From Lewinellaceae bacterium (GTDB taxonomy: Bacteria; Bacteroidota; Bacteroidia; Chitinophagales; Saprospiraceae): a stretch of DNA of 64,000 nt. Location of the stretch: positions 3,272,501 through 3,336,500 of the forward strand of contig JACJYK010000001.1 in the NCBI GenBank assembly GCA_020636135.1, written 5' to 3'. Each line of letters begins with the position of its first letter. Within the stretch, counting starts at the first letter, position 1. The notes below the pieces were generated by a model. The model ran no database searches. It had not been told where the DNA came from and was given only the letters and a program-made list of their open reading frames with translations. A program made the translations under genes and the position numbers. Of the stretch, positions 17,597 to 26,499 are shown in pieces.

Positions 17597-17962
17597 ATGA
17601 TCATCCGCAGTCTGACACCAATGCTCTGGACCAACGCATTCCAGGATACCATTGATTTCTATACCGGCCGATTAGGCTTTGTGTGTGGAGATCGCAACGA
17701 CGATTGGGGATGGGCAGGCTTGTACCATGGGGCCATTGATCTGATGGTTGCGCGCCCAAATGCTCACACACCATTTGAAAGGCCTGTTTTCACCGGTTCT
17801 TTTTACTTCAAAGTGGATGATCTGGATGCCTGGTGGGAGGTCGTCAAAGATCAGGTTGAAATTGTCTATGCTCCCGAAACATTTGCCTGGAACATGCGCG
17901 AATTTGGCATCCATGATAATAATGGCTACATCTTACAATTCGGTCAGGACCTGCTCAAATGA
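17597..17962 (+). CDS. VOC (glyoxalase/bleomycin-resistance-like) protein
   Basis: A 121-residue protein with the paired beta-alpha-beta-beta-beta pattern of the vicinal oxygen chelate superfamily. Visible landmarks are TPMLWTNAFQDTIDFYTGRLGF at the start and the C-terminal strand NNGYILQFGQ. Members include glyoxalases, dioxygenases and antibiotic-binding proteins, and many remain uncharacterised. It begins 6 bases after the GH43-like gene and is probably co-transcribed with it. No specific substrate can be named. Confidence 0.8.
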   Translation: MIIRSLTPMLWTNAFQDTIDFYTGRLGFVCGDRNDDWGWAGLYHGAIDLMVARPNAHTPFERPVFTGSFYFKVDDLDAWWEVVKDQVEIVYAPETFAWNMREFGIHDNNGYILQFGQDLLK

Positions 17963-18215
17963 TGCAGATTGTCGATTAAGATCCGGATTATCACCCTATT
18001 GACATTCAAACCTGTGATGTCCTGCCATGCTCCGGTTTTTCGTCAGGGTTTCCAACCTGAAAGATTCCGAAATCCAGGCCTGGGATTCCTTAATCCGGAA
18101 CTCAATGAATGACCGTATAGTGCATCCGGATGACGTGTACTCCTGATTTGTCCACAATCATATCAGAACCTGCTGAATGTCTGTTTCAGCAGACCCATCT
18201 CTTCCATTGATTCAT

Positions 18216-18223
18216 TACCTTTG
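18216..18223 (+). promoter_or_regulatory. Candidate -7 promoter element before the second GH20 gene
   Basis: TACCTTTG matches the Bacteroidota -7 consensus TAnnTTTG and lies 17 bases before the GTG start at 18241. No good -33 TTG was found at the usual distance, so support is partial. The 278 bases between the VOC gene and this GH20 gene otherwise show no gene or hairpin. Confidence 0.4.
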
Positions 18224-18240
18224 CAGGAAAATAAATCATT

Positions 18241-19806
18241 GTGAAAAAGCCTCTCTTCAAGCCCTTAAAATCCATTTTTGGGATACTACTTAGTGCAATC
18301 CTGTTCTTCGCCTGTAACACGGCTCCGGAAGAGCCTACGGATCTCGCCGCTACGCCATTTATTCCCAAGCCCATGTCGATCACAGCCACTTCCATGTCGT
18401 TTCATTTGAATGAAAAAACCGGCATTGAAGTTCAGAGTAAAGATCTGGAAAAATTAGGTAATGATCTGGCTGCCAAAGTCAAAGCAGCTACCGGACTCGA
18501 TCCGGTCGTAAGCGTACAGTCCGGGACGCCTGCCCGCAGAACCATTTACCTTACCCTGAAAGAGGACAGTGACCTGGGTAACGAAGGTTATCAACTGACC
18601 ATTGAGACCGATGGTATTGTATTGTCCGCCAACAAACCGGTTGGAATCTATTACGGCATGCAGACACTACTGCAGATTTTGCCTCCTCCGGGTGGTCCTG
18701 CTCATCCCGGCCCATTCATCGTACCTACCGGAACCATCCGCGATGTTCCCAGATTTGCCTATCGTGGAGTCATGCTGGATGTAGCCCGTCATTTCTTCTC
18801 AGTGGATGAAGTGAAAAAATACATCGACTACCTCGCCGAACAGAAGATCAATTACCTGCACCTCCACCTGACCGATGATCAGGGCTGGCGCATCGAGATC
18901 AAATCCTGGCCGGAACTGACCAAAATAGGCGGCAGTCTGGAAGTTGGTGGTGGCCCGGGCGGGTTCTATTCCCAGGAAGACTTCAAAGGCCTCATCCGCT
19001 ATGCCGGTGATCGATACATCACCATAGTACCGGAAGTCGACATGCCCGGCCATATCAATGCTGCGTTAGCCTCCTATGCAGAACTGAATTGTGACGGCAA
19101 GGCGCGGGAGTTGTATACCGGCACCGAAGTGGGTTTCAGCTCTCTATGCGTACCTAAAGAGATCACGTACCAATTTGTCGATGATGTTGTGCGGGAGATT
19201 GCCGACCTGAAGCCAGGCCCCTATTTCCACCTGGGAGGCGACGAAAGCCATTCGACGGGATTGCCAGACTTCATCAAATTTGTTGAGCGGGTACGAGGTA
19301 TTGTCCGCAGTCACGGTTTTACCGACATCGGGTGGGATGAAACAGCTCAAACCGAGCTGGATGACAAATCCATCATTCAGCTGTGGAACAGTGCAGAGTT
19401 TGCCCGCAAAGCAGTAGAACACGGCACCAAACTGATCATGTCCCCTGCGACCAAGACCTACCTGGATATGCAGTACGATAGTCTGACGCCACTGGGATTG
19501 CATTGGGCCGCCTACATTGAGGTAGACCAGGCCTACGAATGGGATCCGACGACTTTATTCCCCGGCATCGGCGCCGACAATATCCTAGGGCTTGAATTCC
19601 CATTGTGGACCGAAACCGTCACCGACCTGAAAGATCTGGAATTTATGGTGTATCCCCGTTTGCTGGGATTATCTGAAATCTCCTGGTCACCGAAGGATGA
19701 GCGGAATTGGGAAGAATATAAAGACCGGCTTGCCAGCTATATTCCCCGGTTGGATGCCCAGGGTATCAATTATTACAAAAGTCCAAAAGTGGACTGGCCG
19801 GAGTAG
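18241..19806 (+). CDS. GH20 beta-N-acetylhexosaminidase lipoprotein
   Basis: A 521-residue lipoprotein. The start is GTG: an in-frame TAA lies three codons upstream and the signal peptide with lipobox FFAC (Cys25) begins at this codon. A GH20b-like domain (about 40-165) precedes the catalytic barrel (about 170-500). The catalytic pair is D334-E335 in HLGGDE; LHLHLTDDQGWR near 206 and the late WTETV segment are typical. It removes terminal beta-linked GlcNAc or GalNAc, probably in the periplasm or on the outer membrane. Unlike the GH20 at 13220 it has no large insertion. It precedes the oxidoreductase-sulfatase group by about 175 bases. Confidence 0.92.
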   Translation: MKKPLFKPLKSIFGILLSAILFFACNTAPEEPTDLAATPFIPKPMSITATSMSFHLNEKTGIEVQSKDLEKLGNDLAAKVKAATGLDPVVSVQSGTPARRTIYLTLKEDSDLGNEGYQLTIETDGIVLSANKPVGIYYGMQTLLQILPPPGGPAHPGPFIVPTGTIRDVPRFAYRGVMLDVARHFFSVDEVKKYIDYLAEQKINYLHLHLTDDQGWRIEIKSWPELTKIGGSLEVGGGPGGFYSQEDFKGLIRYAGDRYITIVPEVDMPGHINAALASYAELNCDGKARELYTGTEVGFSSLCVPKEITYQFVDDVVREIADLKPGPYFHLGGDESHSTGLPDFIKFVERVRGIVRSHGFTDIGWDETAQTELDDKSIIQLWNSAEFARKAVEHGTKLIMSPATKTYLDMQYDSLTPLGLHWAAYIEVDQAYEWDPTTLFPGIGADNILGLEFPLWTETVTDLKDLEFMVYPRLLGLSEISWSPKDERNWEEYKDRLASYIPRLDAQGINYYKSPKVDWPE

Positions 19807-19880
19807 GCTTCGACTTCGCTCAGCCGGACATTGCTTTGACTTCGCTTGCTTCGACTTCGCTTGCTTCGTCTTCGCTCAGC
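19807..19880. repeat. Short tandem repeats of a TTCGACTTCGCT unit
   Basis: GCTTCGACTTCGCTCAGC occupies 19807-19824. A run of related units (GCTTTGACTTCG, CTTGCTTCGACTTCG, CTTGCTTCGTCTTCGCTCAGC) fills 19833-19880. It lies directly after the GH20 stop codon. The units could fold weakly, but no T-run follows, so this is not an evident terminator. Confidence 0.6.
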
Positions 19881-19981
19881 AGGTTAGTTGATGTCGTGAT
19901 CCGGTAACTCGTGATCCGATACCTTAATAGTGGTTATCTTATTAACTTATTGACCGATTAACTTATCAACTTTAGAAGGAA

Positions 19982-20533
19982 ATGCATCGCCGTACCGCCA
20001 TTCAATCGTTGGGTTTGATCACCACCAGTACCTTGTTTTCCGGTGTATTGGCTGGATTTATATCCAGTTGTGCCCAGCCGTCCAGTCCGGATCTTCAAGC
20101 AGAATTTTTCTCTGCTGACGAACTCGATCTGGTCCGGCAGTTGGTGGATGTCATTCTACCGGAGACTAAAACCGCCTCAGCATCCATGGTCAATACCCAT
20201 CTGTTTATTGATCAGGTTTGCGCCAAGGTTATGACATCGGACCAACAACAGGTTTTCCGCGAAGGATTAACAGGCATAAAGGAAACATTCGTTAAAGCGG
20301 AGGATAAGACTTCCTATCTGACGACCCTGGATAGGAAAGCCTTTGAGGGAGACGAAGACTCGGCCTGGTTCAGGACGCTGAAGCAACTTGCGCTGATCGG
20401 ATTTTTCACCTCGCAGGAAGGCACCACCAAGGCAAGTAATTATGTCAAAATTCCCGAAGCATATAAGGGAGAAATTCCCGCTGATGATCGGACATTGAAT
20501 TACGGCAAGACCAGTTTGCATTTTAACGTTTAA
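19982..20533 (+). CDS. Gluconate 2-dehydrogenase subunit 3 family protein (Tat-type signal)
   Basis: A 183-residue exported protein resembling the small subunit 3 of membrane gluconate dehydrogenases. It begins with a twin-arginine-like signal (RRTAIQSLG), a hydrophobic stretch and a lipobox-like ISSC. The core AEFFSADELDLVRQLVDVILPET is the family's typical opening. An AGAAGGAAATG context supports the start. The GMC oxidoreductase gene begins 11 bases downstream and lacks its own signal, which fits the known model in which subunit 3 carries the folded flavoprotein through the Tat system. Confidence 0.85.
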   Translation: MHRRTAIQSLGLITTSTLFSGVLAGFISSCAQPSSPDLQAEFFSADELDLVRQLVDVILPETKTASASMVNTHLFIDQVCAKVMTSDQQQVFREGLTGIKETFVKAEDKTSYLTTLDRKAFEGDEDSAWFRTLKQLALIGFFTSQEGTTKASNYVKIPEAYKGEIPADDRTLNYGKTSLHFNV

Positions 20534-20544
20534 CGAGATACAAA

Positions 20545-22251
20545 ATGGCAGATTTCAATATTCTCGGCAAAGGGACTACCGGCAATACCTACGATGCCAT
20601 CGTCATTGGCTCCGGCATGAGCGGCGGCATTGCAGCCAAAGAACTCACCGAGGCTGGTCTTAAAGTGCTGGTTCTGGAAAGAGGGCGCATGGTTGAGCAC
20701 AACAAAGACTATCCTACGGCACTTACTGATCCCTGGGACTTGCCACTTCGAAATATGGTCCCCCTGCAGGAGCAGGAAGATTATGCCATCCAGAAAAACT
20801 TGTACTTGTTTGGGCAGGATTGCAAGCATTTCCTGGTCAAGGACAGCATGCATCCCTACATCCAGAAGCGTCCGTTCATGTGGTACCGGGGATATCAGAT
20901 GGGAGGACGCTCACTGCTGTGGGCCAAGCACACCTGGCGACTCAGTGACCTGGATTTCAGCGCCAATGGAAAAGAAGGGATCGGGATTGACTGGCCCCTA
21001 AGGTATGCGGATATCGCTCCCTGGTACAGCCACATTGAACGTTACATTGGTGTCAGTGGCAGCCGGGACGGCATCCCCAATCTACCGGATGGTGACTTTC
21101 TGCCGCCTTTCGAAATGAATGCCTTTGAGAAGTCCATCCGCAAGCGTTTGGCAGATGCCTATACAGACCGGCAGCTGATCATCGGCCGGATGGCCATCCT
21201 GACCCAGGACCACAATGGCCGGCAAAAATGCCACGCCCGCAACCTCTGTCACCGGGGCTGTATTTTCGGGGCGTATTACTCCAGCAATTCGGTTTCCCTG
21301 CCTGATGCAGCGAAAACCGGCAATTTGACCATGCGGCCTTTTTCAATCGTTGATCGTCTGATCTATGATCCGGACACGAACAGGGTCAAAGGAGTCAGGG
21401 TCATTGACACGGAGACCAGAGAAACGGTGGAGTTTTATTCGAAAATTGTCTTCCTGAATGCTTCCACGCTGGGTAGTACGCAAATCCTGCTCCAGTCTGC
21501 ATCCGATGCTTTTCCGGATGGTCTGGCCAATTCATCCGGCACTTTGGGCCATTACCTGATGGATCACCATGCATACATCGGAGCAATGGGTGGAATCTCA
21601 GGTATGAAGGACACCTTTTATTATGGGCAGCGCCCCGCGAGTGTATACATACCACGCTTCCGCAATGTCCAGCGTAATGACCAGGAATACCTCCGCGGTT
21701 TCAGTTTCGAAAATTATACCGGACGGAGCGATTGGGACCGGGGGGCGAGTCAACCGGGACTGGGCGCCGAGTGGAAAGAGTCTCTTACGAAACCAGGAGA
21801 CTGGTGGGCTTACTTTGAAGCCTATGGAGAAACACTACCCGAGTTTACCAATCAGGTTACATTAAGCAAGACGGAGAAAGATCAGTGGGGTTTACCTGTA
21901 CTGGAAGTGGATATGGCCTACGGTGACAATGAGATGAAAATGCGTAAAGATATGCAGGCTTCCGCTGTCGAAATGCTGAATAATGCCGGTATGGAATGGG
22001 TGATGCCATTTGACTACGGTGCTATTCCCGGCACAGTCATTCATGAGATGGGCACTGCGCGGATGGGCAAGGATCCGAAAACTTCCGTGCTCAACAAGTG
22101 GAATCAGGCGCATGATGTCCTAAATCTATTTGTAACTGACGGTTCGTGCATGGCCTCTTCACCGTGCCAGAACCCGTCACTAACCTATATGGCCCTGACC
22201 GCACGTGCCTGTGATTATGCAGTGAAACAATTGAAAGCAGGGGAAATTTGA
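20545..22251 (+). CDS. GMC-family FAD oxidoreductase
   Basis: A 568-residue flavoprotein. The dinucleotide-binding motif GSGMSGG with the following ERG acidic end is near residues 16-45. C-terminal GMC features are the His in HEMGTARMG and the Asn in QNPSLT. Such enzymes oxidise sugars or alcohols; Bacteroidota pairs of this type oxidise glycoside hydroxyls, often at C3. There is no signal peptide; export is probably provided by the Tat-bearing partner encoded 11 bases upstream. Position between a GH20 and a sulfatase suggests an amino-sugar or glycoside substrate, which is inference. Confidence 0.9.
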   Translation: MADFNILGKGTTGNTYDAIVIGSGMSGGIAAKELTEAGLKVLVLERGRMVEHNKDYPTALTDPWDLPLRNMVPLQEQEDYAIQKNLYLFGQDCKHFLVKDSMHPYIQKRPFMWYRGYQMGGRSLLWAKHTWRLSDLDFSANGKEGIGIDWPLRYADIAPWYSHIERYIGVSGSRDGIPNLPDGDFLPPFEMNAFEKSIRKRLADAYTDRQLIIGRMAILTQDHNGRQKCHARNLCHRGCIFGAYYSSNSVSLPDAAKTGNLTMRPFSIVDRLIYDPDTNRVKGVRVIDTETRETVEFYSKIVFLNASTLGSTQILLQSASDAFPDGLANSSGTLGHYLMDHHAYIGAMGGISGMKDTFYYGQRPASVYIPRFRNVQRNDQEYLRGFSFENYTGRSDWDRGASQPGLGAEWKESLTKPGDWWAYFEAYGETLPEFTNQVTLSKTEKDQWGLPVLEVDMAYGDNEMKMRKDMQASAVEMLNNAGMEWVMPFDYGAIPGTVIHEMGTARMGKDPKTSVLNKWNQAHDVLNLFVTDGSCMASSPCQNPSLTYMALTARACDYAVKQLKAGEI

Positions 22252-22271
22252 ATTTTTCCTCTATCCCTTGA

Positions 22272-23813
22272 ATGCCAATTCGTATTTTCAGTCCGGTGGT
22301 AAACCACAAGGCTGTGAAGTGGACTAAATCAAATCCGGAAGTACTATCCTTAACCCTGGCATTCGTATTCATAGCTTGCCAATCCGTGCATAAGCAGCCG
22401 GAAGAAACGTCCGCCACTCCCCTGGCCGGGCATCCCAATATGGTGATGATCGTAGTGGATGATCAGCGATGGGACGAGCTTTCCATTGCAGGTCACCCTT
22501 TTCTCAAGACGCCAAATATGGATCGATTAGCCCGCGAAGGTATTTTGTTCAGAAATGCGTATCAGGTGGTACCACTTTGCTCCCCAAACCGTGCCAGCAT
22601 CCTCACTGGTCAATATCCTTCCCGCCATGGCATTGTAGATAATGTTGCACGGGATCGCGCCAGTCATCGACTACAACTTTTCGCACCGTTATTGCAGCAG
22701 GCCGGCTATACAACCGCACACATTGGTAAATGGCATATGGGGAATGACCCTACCCCGCGTCCGGGTTACGATTACTGGACTTGTCTTCCCGGTCAGGGCC
22801 GGACCATAGATCCCATTCTTTATGAGGATGGTCGCCTGGACACCATCAGTGGTTATGTTACGGACATCCTAACGGACAAAATGATCGAATTTATCCGGAA
22901 CAATGCCAGCAAGCCATTTTTTGCTTACCTGGGTCATAAGGCTGTGCATCCGGATGCGAAACAACTCAACAATGGAGCTATTGACCTTAAAGCAGGGCAT
23001 CGCTTCATCCCCGCTCCTCGCCACGAAGGCACGTATCACGATGCATTTTTCCAAAGACGCCCAAATGCACTCACATCCTATGACCAGGTGGACTCGGCAT
23101 CTGTCATCGGACAAGCTCTGATTGAAAAAAGCCGCCCGACCATCCGAAATGAATTTGGAGACGATTTACTGGATCATTTCACGACCGATAAAACCATCCG
23201 TGAACGTTCGGAAATGCTCCTTGCCGTCGACGAAAGCCTGGGGAAGATAATGGCTGCACTGGAAGCTTTAAATATTCTGGATAACACTTGCATCATCTTA
23301 ACCAGCGACAACGGTTATTTCTACGGCGAACACGGTTTGAGCCTGGAAAGAAGACTCCCTTACGAGGAATCGGTGAGGACACCATTGATAATCCGCTATC
23401 CGGGAGCAATCAGTCATCCCGGACAGGATGACCACTTCACCCTCTCCATCGACTATGCACCGACGATCCTGGACCTGGCCGGTATCGCTATTCCCGCGTG
23501 GATGCAGGGTCGTTCTCTGGTCCCCTTAATGCAGGGACCGGTCAAGGATTGGCGGCAATCCTTTTTAATGGAATACTACAGCTATGAGAATCCCATGCCC
23601 TGGCTGATCGATACCGATTACAAGGCTTTGCGAAAAGGTAATTACAAATACATCAGGTGGTATAAATACCAGGATCGCGATGAACTTTACGATCTGGAAT
23701 CCGATCCTTATGAAATGCATAATCTTGTGCACGAACCCAATATGAAATCTCTTGCAAGCGAAATGAAAACCGAACTGGCTCAGGCTGCAGCTGAGGCCAT
23801 GGGTTTAAATTGA
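22272..23813 (+). CDS. Type I (formylglycine) sulfatase, GlcNAc-6-sulfatase-like
   Basis: A 513-residue arylsulfatase-fold enzyme. The maturation motif CSPNR is intact, with Cys103 to be converted to formylglycine; metal ligands D63-D64 and the TSDNG motif are present. The segment GYDYWTCLPGQG and the later SGYVTDILTD resemble N-acetylglucosamine-6-O-sulfatases of the mucin-desulfating type. The N-terminus has a hydrophobic stretch ending IACQ about residue 36, so it is probably exported as a lipoprotein; the long polar leader means the start could be one of the GTG codons a few residues in. It follows the GMC gene by 20 bases. Confidence 0.88.
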   Translation: MPIRIFSPVVNHKAVKWTKSNPEVLSLTLAFVFIACQSVHKQPEETSATPLAGHPNMVMIVVDDQRWDELSIAGHPFLKTPNMDRLAREGILFRNAYQVVPLCSPNRASILTGQYPSRHGIVDNVARDRASHRLQLFAPLLQQAGYTTAHIGKWHMGNDPTPRPGYDYWTCLPGQGRTIDPILYEDGRLDTISGYVTDILTDKMIEFIRNNASKPFFAYLGHKAVHPDAKQLNNGAIDLKAGHRFIPAPRHEGTYHDAFFQRRPNALTSYDQVDSASVIGQALIEKSRPTIRNEFGDDLLDHFTTDKTIRERSEMLLAVDESLGKIMAALEALNILDNTCIILTSDNGYFYGEHGLSLERRLPYEESVRTPLIIRYPGAISHPGQDDHFTLSIDYAPTILDLAGIAIPAWMQGRSLVPLMQGPVKDWRQSFLMEYYSYENPMPWLIDTDYKALRKGNYKYIRWYKYQDRDELYDLESDPYEMHNLVHEPNMKSLASEMKTELAQAAAEAMGLN

Positions 23814-23831
23814 TAAGATGAACATAAACAC

Positions 23832-24191
23832 ATGATCCAACACATCACCTCTCCCACCCTGATTGCCGCCGCCGGCAATAAACCCAAAAAAATAGAAGAG
23901 TTTTTCGGCCGGGTCAACAGTGACACCACCGAAGTAAGCATTGCCCGGATGACTTCTCCCGAAGGTTGGGTTGAGCCTGTCCAGACTCCTGAATTCAATG
24001 AATACACAGTGGTGCTGGAAGGCTGCCTACAAGTAAAGACTGCAGAAGGTGTCCTGGATGTCCGGGCCGGAGAAGCCATTCTGATCCGCGGAGGGACCTG
24101 GGTCCAGTACAGTACACCCTATGCTGGTGGCGCCCAATATATGGCCGTCTGCCTGCCGGCATTTTCCATGGATACCGTACATCGGGAATAG
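23832..24191 (+). CDS. Cupin-domain protein
   Basis: A 119-residue single-cupin protein. The strand pattern EYTVVLEGCLQVKT, then DVRAGEAILIRGGTWVQYSTP, is a cupin barrel, although the usual first-motif His pair is not fully preserved (EYTVV in place of HxH). It lies 18 bases after the sulfatase gene and is likely the last gene of that transcript. Small cupins of this kind often bind or isomerise sugar derivatives; no specific role can be given. Confidence 0.78.
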   Translation: MIQHITSPTLIAAAGNKPKKIEEFFGRVNSDTTEVSIARMTSPEGWVEPVQTPEFNEYTVVLEGCLQVKTAEGVLDVRAGEAILIRGGTWVQYSTPYAGGAQYMAVCLPAFSMDTVHRE

Positions 24192-24288
24192 TTATGAAGG
24201 TTGAAGGTTGAATGCAATTAAGCCATATGGCTGTATGTCTAATTTCCTTTCTTTTTAACTTCCATATTTATTAACACCTCAACATACC

Positions 24289-24780
24289 GTGCAATCCATC
24301 ATCATTTCCCAATACCGGGCAGCCCTGAAAATGCTGGAATCAACGATCCGGAAATGTCCGCTGGCTCAATGGGATGATGGTACCGACGATTCACCATTCT
24401 GGCGCGTGGCCTACCATACTTTGTTTTATACGGATCTCTATTTATCCCCGAGTGAAGACACATTTCTAGCTGACCTCATGCATTTGCCAAACTACCAATA
24501 CCTGGGAAAGACCTCTTTCGACGGACAACAGGTGAACATCAGCAAACGATTTACTGCTGAAGAAATACTCCACTATCTGGATTCGATCCGTGACCGTTTA
24601 CCACAAGCCATTGCAGAAAAAGATCTGGAAAGCCCAGGTGGATTCAGCTGGCTGCCGATGACCACCGCTGAGCTGCATCTGTACAGCATTCGTCACATTC
24701 AGCATCATATTGGCCAATTGATCGAGCGTTTGCATCAGGCGGGGATTCAGGGATTTCCATGGGTCGGTCGTATCAACTGA
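24289..24780 (+). CDS. DinB-like putative metal-binding four-helix protein
   Basis: A 163-residue helical protein starting at a GTG. It has the DinB/YfiT-like layout: a first helix with YRAALKMLE, an early His (AYHTLFYTD) and the closing HIQHHIGQLIERLHQAG with the His cluster that binds a metal in this superfamily. Members include thiol-dependent transferases and stress-induced proteins. It stands between the cupin gene and the SRPBCC gene on the same strand, about 100 bases from each. The function is unknown. Confidence 0.75.
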   Translation: MQSIIISQYRAALKMLESTIRKCPLAQWDDGTDDSPFWRVAYHTLFYTDLYLSPSEDTFLADLMHLPNYQYLGKTSFDGQQVNISKRFTAEEILHYLDSIRDRLPQAIAEKDLESPGGFSWLPMTTAELHLYSIRHIQHHIGQLIERLHQAGIQGFPWVGRIN

Positions 24781-24843
24781 ATATTTCTGAATTGCCCCTA
24801 TGAACTGGCGCAATCACGCCATCTATGCTGTTATAAAATGAAC

Positions 24844-24851
24844 TAAGTTTG
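24844..24851 (+). promoter_or_regulatory. Candidate -7 promoter element before the SRPBCC gene
   Basis: TAAGTTTG matches TAnnTTTG and lies 26 bases before the ATG at 24878. The -33 region does not show a clear TTG, so the call rests on one element and its distance. Confidence 0.3.
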
Positions 24852-24877
24852 TTGGATCAAATCATTAAATCACTGCA

Positions 24878-25300
24878 ATGACTTCTAAAACTCAAATCTC
24901 CATCGAAGCGAGCGTTAACGCTCCCGTTGACAAAGCCTGGGAATGTTACACGCAGGTCGATCATGTCCTGCAATGGAATCACGCCTCCGATGACTGGCAC
25001 TCCCCCAGCGGCGAGAACGACCTGCGTCCGGGTGGCAAATTCAACTACCGGATGGAAGCCAGGGATGGCAGCTTTGGCTTTGACTTCTGGGGTATTTATG
25101 ACGAGGTGATCCCTCAGAAAAAAATAGCCTACACCCTGGGTGATGACCGCAAGGCAACGGTCAACTTTTTACCCAATGGCGACCAAACCGATGTATCGGT
25201 GGTGTTTGAAGCGGAAGACACCAATCCCATCGAATTGCAGCGCGGAGGCTGGCAGATGATCCTTAACAATTACAAAAAACACACAGAGTCCTGCAAGTAA
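24878..25300 (+). CDS. SRPBCC/AHSA1-family protein
   Basis: A 140-residue protein with the Bet v1-like fold of the AHSA1 group. The opening VNAPVDKAWECYTQVDHVLQWNHASDDW and the middle DLRPGGKFNYRMEARDGSFGFDFWG are characteristic of START/AHSA1 proteins, which bind hydrophobic ligands or act as Hsp90 activators in eukaryotes. It ends with EAEDTNPIELQRGGWQMILNNYKKH, the usual C-terminal helix. No specific ligand is known. The next 190 bases (25301-25490) hold no feature I can support. Confidence 0.85.
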   Translation: MTSKTQISIEASVNAPVDKAWECYTQVDHVLQWNHASDDWHSPSGENDLRPGGKFNYRMEARDGSFGFDFWGIYDEVIPQKKIAYTLGDDRKATVNFLPNGDQTDVSVVFEAEDTNPIELQRGGWQMILNNYKKHTESCK

Positions 25301-25490
25301 GAGTCATTTAAATTCTCAATAATTAAACACCAGCAATACGGTCCGTCTATGATGATCGTGGTTGGAATTGCATCCTTAACTGGCTTTCGTAATACTTTCC
25401 GATCTGAAATTTGAGTGAACCACAGAATTGACTTAATTTACTGGATATCTCGAACACACCAGCGTACATCCATAAGCATGAAACTTTACT

Positions 25491-26489
25491 ATGTACATTG
25501 TTCAATCGTATCCGGTAGCAGTGATCCTGTGTGTGATCACCATGTTGTGTTGGGGTTCCTGGGCCAATACCCAGAAACTCGCAACTAAAAATTGGGCTTT
25601 CCCACTCTTCTACTGGGACTATACCTTGGGGGTGTTGCTGTTTTCCCTGCTTTTTGGTCTAACCTTGGGGAGTTCCGGTGATTCGGGGCAGGGCTTCCTG
25701 GCCAATCTGGCTGACGCGGATACTGCCGCATTGGGTTCCGCGTTCCTGGGCGGAGTGGTATTCAACTTCGCCAATCTGTTGCTGGTAGCGGCCATAGATC
25801 TGGCAGGCATGGCCATCGCATTTCCGATTGGCATTGGATTAGCCCTGGTGCTGGGCGTCCTGGTCAACTACCTGGCAACACCGGTCGGCAACGCGGTATT
25901 TCTGTTTACGGGTGTGGCTCTGGTTTCGGTCGCTATCATCCTGGATGCAATCGCTTACAAAAAAATCAGCAAAGGATCGGCTACTTCGCGAGGCATCCTG
26001 ATCTCCTTGCTGGCAGGCATACTGATGGGTTTCTTTTTCCGCTTTGTCGCGGCATCCATGTCCCCGGATAACCAGGTCATCGCTCCGGGCATGCTCACGC
26101 CATATTCCGCATTATTCGTATTCGCCATAGGGGTTTTTCTATCCAGTTTTTTGTTCAATAGTTATTTCATGTATCGCCCCATGAATGGATCCGTAGTGAC
26201 CTTCCGGGACTATTTCTCTCTGGGAGATCTCCGGCTGCATACTATTGGCATCCTGGGTGGGATCATCTGGTGCATTGGTATGAGTCTCAGTCTGATCGCG
26301 AGCGAAAAAGCCGGATATGCCATCTCCTATGGCCTGGGCCAGGGGGCAACTCTGATTGCCGCGATCTGGGGCGTTTTCATCTGGAAGGAGTTTAAGCATG
26401 CCCCTCCGGGTACTGACCGGTTGCTTACGCTGATGTTTGTCTGTTTCATCATCGGGCTGACGTGCATCATTTATTCGAGGTACGCATAA
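25491..26489 (+). CDS. Ureide-permease/GRP-family transporter
   Basis: A 332-residue membrane protein with about ten hydrophobic segments. The opening LCWGSWANTQKLATKNW and the FYWDYTLG segment are hallmarks of the ureide permease/GRP sugar-transporter group within the drug/metabolite superfamily. Related proteins import ureides, nucleobases, ribose or glucose. It is followed 10 bases later by a ribokinase gene and then an ADP-ribosylglycohydrolase-family lipoprotein, so ribose or a ribosyl compound is a reasonable guess for its substrate. Confidence 0.83.
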   Translation: MYIVQSYPVAVILCVITMLCWGSWANTQKLATKNWAFPLFYWDYTLGVLLFSLLFGLTLGSSGDSGQGFLANLADADTAALGSAFLGGVVFNFANLLLVAAIDLAGMAIAFPIGIGLALVLGVLVNYLATPVGNAVFLFTGVALVSVAIILDAIAYKKISKGSATSRGILISLLAGILMGFFFRFVAASMSPDNQVIAPGMLTPYSALFVFAIGVFLSSFLFNSYFMYRPMNGSVVTFRDYFSLGDLRLHTIGILGGIIWCIGMSLSLIASEKAGYAISYGLGQGATLIAAIWGVFIWKEFKHAPPGTDRLLTLMFVCFIIGLTCIIYSRYA

Positions 26490-26499
26490 TCTCTACGTC

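Noticed and set aside
10740..19806. A classic SusCD polysaccharide locus
   Set aside because: No SusD-like gene or SusR/hybrid sensor is present in the region.
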